Shown: one piece after another, positions 1-4,077 of the stretch
How the letters are laid out: the number at the start of each line of letters is the position of its first letter
Position numbering within the stretch: position 1 is the first letter of the stretch
Assembly (NCBI GenBank): GCA_011772595.1
Contig: WVZH01000053.1
Location: forward strand, 1-5,321
Length of the DNA stretch: 5,321 nt
Direction of reading: 5' to 3'
DNA from: Anaerolineales bacterium
Lineage (GTDB): Bacteria > Chloroflexota > Anaerolineae > Anaerolineales > E44-bin32
Position numbers and translations under genes: made by a program
Notes under the pieces: model-generated
The model's database searches: none
What the model was told of the DNA's origin: nothing
What the model saw: the letters and a program-made list of their open reading frames with translations, nothing else

Positions 1-59
1 CAAGAAAGTGTTACCTATCTCCTAAGGTCAAACTGTAACCTATGTCTTCGGGTCAAACA
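1..59 (-). mobile_element. Probable terminal end of an insertion sequence that continues left of the window
   Basis: Read on the minus strand from 59 inward, the sequence starts with TG and holds two imperfect direct copies of a 25-bp unit, each beginning GTTTGACC and ending with ATAGGT(T/A)AC. On the plus strand the copies occupy about 10-33 and 35-58 and match at 19 of 24 positions. A terminal TG and repeated transposase-binding units close to the tip are known features of IS21-type elements, and IS481-type ends also begin TGT. No transposase is visible, so the body of the element would lie left of position 1. This is recognition by eye, not a database match. A stand-alone tandem repeat or a relic end is the alternative. 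Confidence 0.45.
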
Positions 60-82
60 TCGTGAACCGCCCCTACGATTTA
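60..82. repeat. Possible half of a GC-rich intergenic palindrome
   Basis: The stretch contains AACCGCCCCTACGATT next to the presumed insertion-sequence tip and 3' of the DHOD-like gene. From memory, GTAGGGGCGG...CCGCCCCTAC hairpins are common intergenic repeats in some Chloroflexota and cyanobacterial genomes. Only one arm is present here. The matching arm (AATCGTAGGGGCGGTT) is not found to its left, where the insertion-sequence-like repeats begin. This could be a palindrome split by the insertion, but single-arm GC-rich sequence may also be chance. Confidence 0.25.
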
Positions 83-103
83 TTCACCAGGGAAACCCTC
101 CAA

Positions 104-1102
104 CTATATTCGCCCATAACTTTGCAACAGCTTGATATAACTCGCTCGCTCGAAGGCTGTGGGTTCTACGTAATTCTGTAGACTCAAACTCCCTTTCAAG
201 CTTCCAATCGAATCGATCTCTATTTTCTCAAGCAGCTGCTCCATCTCGACCAAGATATGCTGCAACTTGTCGATCCCTCCAGCAAGTAAAACCGAAGCGA
301 TGTGGGCTACGTCTGCGCCGACCATCACGGCTTTGATTACACCTGCGCCTGAATGCACTCCACTCGTGAGCGCTAGCGAGCACCCCACCTGACCGTACAG
401 GATGGCGATCCAGCGAAGTGGAAGCAGAATGTCTTCTGAGCGGCTTAGGCTGATGCGCGGCAAAACTTCTTTCGCCTCGATATCTATATCCGGTTGATAG
501 AAACGATTAAAGAGCACCAATGCATCTGCACCAACGTCATCGAGTTGTGAGGCGAAATTGGGTAGCGCACTGAAGAAAGGACTCAGTTTCACCGCGACAG
601 GGATCTTCACCATCCCCTTCACAGATTTCAAGATGTCCAGATAGAGATTCTCGACGTCCATCCCTAACAGGGTGTCCGCCGTTGGAAGATAATACACGTT
701 TAATTCGAGGCCGTCCGCGCCTGCCTCTTCGATCATCTTGGCGTACTCCAACCACCCGCCCTTGCTTGTGCCGTTCATACTGGCAATGATGGGGATGTCG
801 ACAGCCTGCTTCGCCTGCCTCACATGTTCTACGTATTCGTCAGGATCGCGTGGATAATCGTGCCGATGTGGGAAATAGACCATGGCGTCTGCAAGGCTCA
901 ACGCTCCGCTGCTTAAAAGGTGGGACAACTCACCCGTCTCAAGAGCGATCTGCTCCTCGAAGAGGGAATATAGGACAACCGCCGCTGCACCCGCATCCTC
1001 GAGATCCTTGATCTCACCGAGGTTCCGGGAGAGCGGTGAGGCCGAGGGAACAATGGGATTCGTAAGCTCAATGCCCATGTACGTGGTGCAGAGATCTGCC
1101 AT
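104..1102 (-). CDS. Dihydroorotate dehydrogenase-like FMN protein (class 1-type barrel, non-canonical active site)
   Basis: This 332-aa protein has the TIM-barrel pattern of class 1 dihydroorotate dehydrogenases. The N terminus has a strand and loop GIELTNPIVPSASP (residues 10-23). Then come IIASMNG (105-111), ELNVYYLPT (133-141), the strand VAVKLSPFF (169-177) with the conserved lysine K172, and the FMN-phosphate region TSGVHSGAGVIKAVMVGAD (246-264). In true DHODs the segment after ELN reads xSCPN or carries Ser as catalytic base; here it is VYYLPT, with no Cys or Ser. That matches the 'dihydroorotate dehydrogenase-like' family (PRK07565 type), often seen near pyruvate:ferredoxin oxidoreductase genes, rather than pyrD. 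Cytoplasmic; substrate unknown. The start at 1102 is backed by GGAGG at 1109-1113 with 6-nt spacing. It is the second gene of a likely operon, 37 bp after the small upstream gene. No convincing terminator follows its TAG stop. Confidence 0.88.
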   Translation of the reverse strand: MADLCTTYMGIELTNPIVPSASPLSRNLGEIKDLEDAGAAAVVLYSLFEEQIALETGELSHLLSSGALSLADAMVYFPHRHDYPRDPDEYVEHVRQAKQAVDIPIIASMNGTSKGGWLEYAKMIEEAGADGLELNVYYLPTADTLLGMDVENLYLDILKSVKGMVKIPVAVKLSPFFSALPNFASQLDDVGADALVLFNRFYQPDIDIEAKEVLPRISLSRSEDILLPLRWIAILYGQVGCSLALTSGVHSGAGVIKAVMVGADVAHIASVLLAGGIDKLQHILVEMEQLLEKIEIDSIGSLKGSLSLQNYVEPTAFERASYIKLLQSYGRI

Positions 1103-1139
1103 GACTCGCCTCCAACTGCGGATAAAAAATCTTGGATTC

Positions 1140-1460
1140 CTACTTTTTCATCTCTTCCAGGACTTCCGCCAATCGCTCCGCGACTTCCGCAGTCAACTCG
1201 ATCGTTGCTGGACCGGGCTGCGTATCAACGCTAGCGGGCTGTACCTCACGCTTGAAGAGAACCTGTTGAACTGATGGTACTGCCACGCTGTAGCCAACAG
1301 CTTCCCAAGACTGCTTCCCAAGGTCCATGAGCGCCTGGTGGAATCTCTTCATATCCCCGCCGTATTCGGTCTTCTGATTGGGTGTGTAGATCGTGATCAG
1401 AATGTTCTTTCCTCGTTCTTCGAGTTCCGAAGTCATTAGACAATACTCCCAGGTTTTCAT
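1140..1460 (-). CDS. Small DUF4177-like protein
   Basis: This 106-aa soluble protein has no signal peptide or membrane segment. It opens with MKTWEYCLMTS, then has HQALMDLGKQSWEAVGYSVAV (residues 41-61) and VLFKRE (67-72). The order 'WEY strand, helix ending LGxxxWExVG, strand ending in FKR' is typical of the DUF4177 family, whose function is unknown. The C terminus (about 88-106) is a charged helix, TAEVAERLAEVLEEMKK, possibly for oligomerization. The reading frame stays open to an ATG at 1571, but that extension would encode the inverted repeat at 1536-1568. The ATG at 1460 has GGAGG at 1468-1472 (complement) 7 nt upstream, so it is chosen as the start. Its position just before the DHOD-like gene on the same strand suggests co-transcription. 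Family assignment is by pattern and moderate. Confidence 0.75.
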   Translation of the reverse strand: MKTWEYCLMTSELEERGKNILITIYTPNQKTEYGGDMKRFHQALMDLGKQSWEAVGYSVAVPSVQQVLFKREVQPASVDTQPGPATIELTAEVAERLAEVLEEMKK

Positions 1461-1467
1461 TCTGTAG

Positions 1468-1472
1468 CCTCC
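1468..1472 (-). promoter_or_regulatory. Ribosome binding site that fixes the start of the DUF4177-like gene
   Basis: The complement reads GGAGG 7 nt before the ATG at 1460. It selects this start over the in-frame upstream ATG at 1571, whose coding extension would run through a perfect hairpin. Confidence 0.75.
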
Positions 1473-1535
1473 GCGGACCGATCGCGTATCAGTGTAGCAT
1501 AACGCATAAGAAAGGCCTATGTTGAAGGCCGAGAA

Positions 1536-1568
1536 AGACTTCGGAAGTCCGTTGGACTTCCGAAGTCT
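1536..1568. repeat. Perfect 15-bp inverted repeat, nested palindrome, copy 1
   Basis: Positions 1536-1550 (AGACTTCGGAAGTCC) and 1554-1568 are exact reverse complements around a 3-nt loop GTT. Each arm also contains its own odd palindrome, GACTTC-S-GAAGTC, so the element has four GACTTC/GAAGTC half-sites. It lies between two divergent genes, 75 nt upstream of the minus-strand start and 185 nt upstream of the plus-strand start. No recognized gene ends here, so a simple terminator role is unlikely. Alternatives are a regulator binding site, a 5'-leader hairpin of the minus-strand operon, or a dispersed REP/MITE-like repeat. A near copy lies at 2644-2678. Confidence 0.85.
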
Positions 1569-1642
1569 CACTCTACTTGCCCGTCATTCGAACGAACTAC
1601 CTATCCTCTAAAGCTGCACCGATGATGAGATATGTATTTTGA

Positions 1643-1655
1643 TGCTATGATAATA
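1643..1655 (+). promoter_or_regulatory. Candidate promoter -10 region for the membrane-protein gene
   Basis: TGCTATGATAATA contains an extended -10 (TG, one base, TATGAT at 1646-1651; 5 of 6 matches to TATAAT) and an overlapping GATAAT. No good -35 hexamer is seen 16-18 bp upstream, as tolerated by extended -10 promoters. Transcription would begin near 1658, about 96 nt before the ATG. The same 10-mer TATGATAATA recurs at 2764-2773 before the oxidoreductase gene. Prediction by eye only. Confidence 0.4.
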
Positions 1656-1657
1656 CT

Positions 1658-1682
1658 GTGACACTCGACGCGAGATAGTCAC
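1658..1682 (+). promoter_or_regulatory. Inverted repeat/hairpin at the predicted transcript 5' end, followed by a T-rich run
   Basis: GTGAC (1658-1662) pairs with GTCAC (1678-1682), and CTCG (1664-1667) with CGAG (1671-1674) around loop ACG, with a 1-versus-3-nt internal loop. The sequence continues GGGGGTTTATTTTTCTC (1684-1700). The hairpin sits exactly where transcripts from the 1643-1655 candidate promoter would start. It could be an operator overlapping the start site, a 5' stabilizing stem-loop, or a weak attenuator. The stem is short, so chance is possible. Confidence 0.35.
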
Positions 1683-1753
1683 TGGGGGTTTATTTTTCTC
1701 ACCGAGTAGCATGGGGAGCCTTTGCATTCAGATCCATCAAGAGGAGGAGAGAG

Positions 1754-2614
1754 ATGAAACGCAGTCAGATCATTAATGAGGCGTTCTCAATTACGATTCG
1801 CAACAGATCGCTGTGGATCGTGGCGCTAATCGCCTTGGGCTTGAACGCGTTAGTCGGTCTGATTCTACCCGCCCAAGGCATAGTCTCGGCGATCATCAAA
1901 ACACTCGTGAATTTCGCAGTGACTGCGTTCTTGGCGGGAGCGTTGATCCGGATGGTGGATTCAATCGCCGAGCGGCAGACTGTGAGCGTGAGCGAGGGGT
2001 TTGAAGCTGGAACACGTAGCTTTATCCAACTGCTTATTGTGCGAGTGGCTTTGATGATTCCGGTCTGGATCGTGCTGATCTTCGCCACAGGATCTTTTCT
2101 CAGCATCTTCAGCGAGCTTGGCCGACCTGGAGGAATCCGAGCATATAATATCGCAAATCTCGCTGCCTCGATACTTGGAACCTTGGGCATGCTCATGCTC
2201 CTGAGTGTGATCACAAGCGCCATCGGCGTAGGCGCTGAACGAGCGGTCGTGCTTGAGAACCTGTCCGTCATTCATGCGCTAAAGCGTGGGGCAGTGTTAT
2301 TGATAAACAGGCTGGTTGATTTCATTTTTATTGGTTTGATGTTGTTTGTTGTCGTCCTCGCGATCGCAATTTTGGTCGGATGCCTATCCAGTGTGATTGC
2401 TCTGCCACTTATACAGAGTGATTTTGAATACGGTGAAGCCATAGATGTCCCGATAACGCCGAGCGCTGTCCCGACCGGTACGATCACGTCAATCATAGTC
2501 GGTGCCATCCTTAGTTTGGTCGTTGGAGCATTAACATCCGTCCTGTTTTCCGGTGCATGGACACTTGCCTTTCGTCAATGGCAGGGCAAACCCCCGATCC
2601 TTCCAGAAACTTGA
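1754..2614 (+). CDS. Multi-pass integral membrane protein of unknown function
   Basis: This 286-aa hydrophobic protein has about six predicted membrane segments: residues 20-44, 47-67, 91-117, 135-160, 188-220 and 243-272. There is no cleavable signal peptide. A short basic, amphipathic N terminus (MKRSQIINEAFSITIRNRSLW) leads into the first segment. Between segments 4 and 5 is a soluble-facing stretch, AERAVVLENLSVIHALKRGA (161-180). This 'R-x-V-V-x-E...AL+RG' pattern recalls uncharacterized bacterial membrane proteins related to the GPDPase membrane domain, and the C-terminal AWTLAFRQW (268-276) fits the same kind of protein. The resemblance is by eye, so no function is assigned. The ATG is supported by GGAGG at 1743-1747 with 6-nt spacing. 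It appears to be a single-gene unit with its own candidate promoter and a hairpin 29 nt after the stop, bracketed on both sides by copies of the same palindrome. Confidence 0.85.
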   Translation: MKRSQIINEAFSITIRNRSLWIVALIALGLNALVGLILPAQGIVSAIIKTLVNFAVTAFLAGALIRMVDSIAERQTVSVSEGFEAGTRSFIQLLIVRVALMIPVWIVLIFATGSFLSIFSELGRPGGIRAYNIANLAASILGTLGMLMLLSVITSAIGVGAERAVVLENLSVIHALKRGAVLLINRLVDFIFIGLMLFVVVLAIAILVGCLSSVIALPLIQSDFEYGEAIDVPITPSAVPTGTITSIIVGAILSLVVGALTSVLFSGAWTLAFRQWQGKPPILPET

Positions 2615-2643
2615 CGGATGAAAAGATGCAGTCATAGCCAGCA

Positions 2644-2683
2644 ATGACTTCGGAAATCCTAAGGACTTCCGAAGTCATATTTT
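2644..2683 (+). terminator. Candidate rho-independent terminator / nested palindrome, copy 2
   Basis: Positions 2644-2659 and 2663-2678 form a 16-bp stem with one A-C mismatch (2656 with 2666) around loop TAA, followed by ATTTT (2679-2683). It starts 29 nt after the membrane-protein stop, where a terminator is expected, though the T-run is short. Over the 31-bp core it matches the upstream element at 1537-1567 at 27 positions; three of the four differences lie in the loop. Since that other copy is not in a terminator position, the primary nature may be a repeat or regulatory site that also terminates transcription. Confidence 0.5.
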
Positions 2684-2740
2684 CATTCGTTCAGGTAGCC
2701 CTGCCGAAATAGTTGTTTAGCATAATCAAACATAAAAGGC

Positions 2741-2756
2741 ATTCAAGAATTTGAAT
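2741..2756. promoter_or_regulatory. Small palindrome upstream of the oxidoreductase operon (possible operator)
   Basis: ATTCAA (2741-2746) and TTGAAT (2751-2756) form an exact 6-bp inverted repeat with a 4-nt spacer. It sits 7 bp upstream of the TATGATAATA candidate -10, covering the -35 region. This is a plausible binding site for a dimeric regulator, but an AT-rich 6-bp palindrome can easily occur by chance. Confidence 0.25.
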
Positions 2757-2763
2757 CTTCGTG

Positions 2764-2773
2764 TATGATAATA
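2764..2773 (+). promoter_or_regulatory. Candidate -10 element for the tandem oxidoreductase genes
   Basis: TATGATAATA contains TATGAT (2764-2769) and GATAAT (2767-2772), each 5 of 6 to consensus, and is identical to the 10-mer at 1646-1655. A start near 2776 would leave only about a 12-nt leader before the ATG at 2788, just enough to include the AGGAG at 2776-2780. That tight fit lowers confidence; the true promoter could be further upstream. Confidence 0.3.
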
Positions 2774-2775
2774 AC

Positions 2776-2780
2776 AGGAG
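2776..2780 (+). promoter_or_regulatory. Ribosome binding site that places the oxidoreductase start at 2788
   Basis: AGGAG lies 7 nt before the ATG at 2788. The longer in-frame choice, GTG at 2761, has no Shine-Dalgarno sequence before it and would add nine residues that overlap the ribosome binding site and candidate promoter. The start at 2788 also puts the GGGPAG motif at residues 15-20, as in the downstream paralog. Confidence 0.8.
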
Positions 2781-2787
2781 AATCTGG

Positions 2788-4068
2788 ATGAGGTTGGGCT
2801 TAAATGACGGGGGTAGAGTTTGCATCGTCGGTGGGGGACCTGCAGGCAGCTTCGCCGCAATTCACTTGTTGAATTTAATGCGCCAGCACGATCTTAAGTT
2901 GAAGATCACAATCTTCGAACCGCGCGACTTCAGCCGACCGGGACCGGGTGGTTGCAACCGATGCGCCGGGGTTTTATCTTCAAGACTACTTAGTGCTCTC
3001 GAAAGTGTGGGGCTCTCCCTGCCTGAGGAAGTAGTCCAAGCTAAGATTAATTCCTATGCGATCAATCTGGATGGCGAGGTGCTCAACATTCATCGACCAG
3101 ATCCCTCCCGTCGGATCTTAAGCATCTATCGCGGCGCTGGGCCTCGACTTACCCAAGGTGAGGTCATTGCGAGCTTTGATAACTTCCTACTCAGGGAAGC
3201 ATGTTCCCGTGGTGCCGAACACGTCAATGCGCGTGTGCGCGTTGTCTCATGGGAAGGGAAGCCGGTTGTGTACACCGCTCAAGGACGGCACGAAGCGGAC
3301 CTGCTCGTGTTAGCCACGGGTGTAAACAGCCGCGCGCCACTTAACGAGGCTTTTGGCTACCGACCCCCAAAGACCGCGATCATGGCACAGGATGAGGTCC
3401 TTCGGCCAGAAGATTGGCAAGATGACGAAGTGAGCACTTTCTTGAAAGAACCACCGGGGTTGATATTCGGTGCTCTAATTCCCAAGGGGCGTTATCTTAA
3501 TATCTCGTTACTGGGCCGTGACCTTGCGACGGATGCCATCAGCGAATTCATCGAAGCCCAGAAGCTAAATCTTTCCATTCCATTCTCATCCGGCGGACTG
3601 TGTGGATGTACACCGAGGATCGCAATACGACCCGCAAGGGGTTTTTACGGCGACCGCTGGGTGGCCGTTGGTGACGCTGCAGTTTCACGCCTGTATAAGG
3701 ATGGGATCGGATCCGCATTCTCTACGGCGGAGGAAGCAATGAAAACTGCGATTGAGGTAGGCATATCTCGCACCTCCTTCCGCAAATCATACGCACCCTT
3801 TTGTAAGAAGATAAGCACAGACAACACTTACGGGCGAATCCTATTTAACGCCTGGTCGCTAACACAGCGTATACCGCTCCTACTTCGGGGATGGTCTCGC
3901 GCGATTCAGGCAGAAGAGAACTTACCAGCTGCTAGACGGATCCACGCACGCACGCTTTGGGGAATGTTTACCGGCGATGAGCTATACCGTGATTTGCTTT
4001 GGCGTGTTTTGAATCCAACATCGATGATAACATTGTTGCAAAGTGTCTTCAGGGTTCGAAGAGAGTAG
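2788..4068 (+). CDS. FAD-dependent oxidoreductase, geranylgeranyl reductase/FixC-like (first of tandem pair)
   Basis: This 426-aa flavoprotein starts with a Rossmann fold, RVCIVGGGPAGS (residues 10-21), and the acidic residue E44 ends the second strand (ITIFE), typical of FAD binding. A cysteine loop GGCNRCAGVLS follows (C56, C59). The 'ATG' strand LVLATGVNSRAP precedes a mid-protein IFGALIPKGRYLNISLLG (226-243), which resembles the FPKG region of geranylgeranyl reductases. LCGCTPR (C272, C274) and YGDRWVAVGDAAV (FAD ribityl motif, G295-D296) follow. There is no signal peptide or clear membrane span. The family usually reduces isoprenoid double bonds or oxidizes/halogenates hydrophobic substrates; the substrate here is unknown. 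Its stop lies 9 nt before a paralogous gene, so the two are likely one operon. Length is normal for the family. Four clustered cysteines are unusual and are partly missing in the paralog. Confidence 0.85.
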   Translation: MRLGLNDGGRVCIVGGGPAGSFAAIHLLNLMRQHDLKLKITIFEPRDFSRPGPGGCNRCAGVLSSRLLSALESVGLSLPEEVVQAKINSYAINLDGEVLNIHRPDPSRRILSIYRGAGPRLTQGEVIASFDNFLLREACSRGAEHVNARVRVVSWEGKPVVYTAQGRHEADLLVLATGVNSRAPLNEAFGYRPPKTAIMAQDEVLRPEDWQDDEVSTFLKEPPGLIFGALIPKGRYLNISLLGRDLATDAISEFIEAQKLNLSIPFSSGGLCGCTPRIAIRPARGFYGDRWVAVGDAAVSRLYKDGIGSAFSTAEEAMKTAIEVGISRTSFRKSYAPFCKKISTDNTYGRILFNAWSLTQRIPLLLRGWSRAIQAEENLPAARRIHARTLWGMFTGDELYRDLLWRVLNPTSMITLLQSVFRVRRE

Positions 4069-4077
4069 CCAATCACA

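Larger units (their letters stand above)
1461..1753. other. Divergent intergenic region (293 bp) without a gene
   Basis: This region separates the minus-strand pair from the plus-strand membrane-protein gene. It holds the minus-strand ribosome binding site, the nested palindrome (1536-1568), a candidate extended -10 promoter (1643-1655), a start-site hairpin with a T-rich tail (1658-1700), and the plus-strand ribosome binding site GGAGG at 1743-1747. A possible minus-strand -10 (TATGCT, complement of about 1493-1498) is too weak to list separately. No small coding sequence with its own ribosome binding site was seen. Confidence 0.7.

Noticed and set aside
87..101. AGGG-AAA-CCCT mini-hairpin after the DHOD-like stop as a terminator
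   Set aside because: The stem is only 4 bp and no T-run follows on the minus strand.
1161..1195. Two GACTTCCGC repeats resembling the palindrome arm
   Set aside because: They lie within the DUF4177-like coding sequence, match only partly, lack inverted partners, and are explained by codon usage.
882..1274. Plus-strand open frame of 130 codons
   Set aside because: It is antisense to the DHOD-like gene and the DUF4177-like gene, spans their junction, has no family resemblance, and is a shadow frame.
1461..1571. Upstream extension of the DUF4177-like gene to the ATG at 1571
   Set aside because: It would translate the perfect hairpin. A GGAGG sits directly before the ATG at 1460, where the WEY family start lies.
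1765..2508. Minus-strand open frames opposite the membrane-protein gene
   Set aside because: They are mirror frames of a clear hydrophobic coding sequence, with low-complexity composition and no domain pattern.
1495..2740. Shared TAGCATAA...CATAA...AAGGC strings near 1495 and 2718
   Set aside because: They are short AT-rich matches with different spacing and different order relative to the nearby palindromes, so coincidence is likely.
2761..2787. GTG start giving a 435-aa first oxidoreductase
   Set aside because: No ribosome binding site precedes it, and the added residues overlap the AGGAG and candidate -10. The ATG at 2788 has AGGAG at 7-nt spacing and aligns with the paralog.
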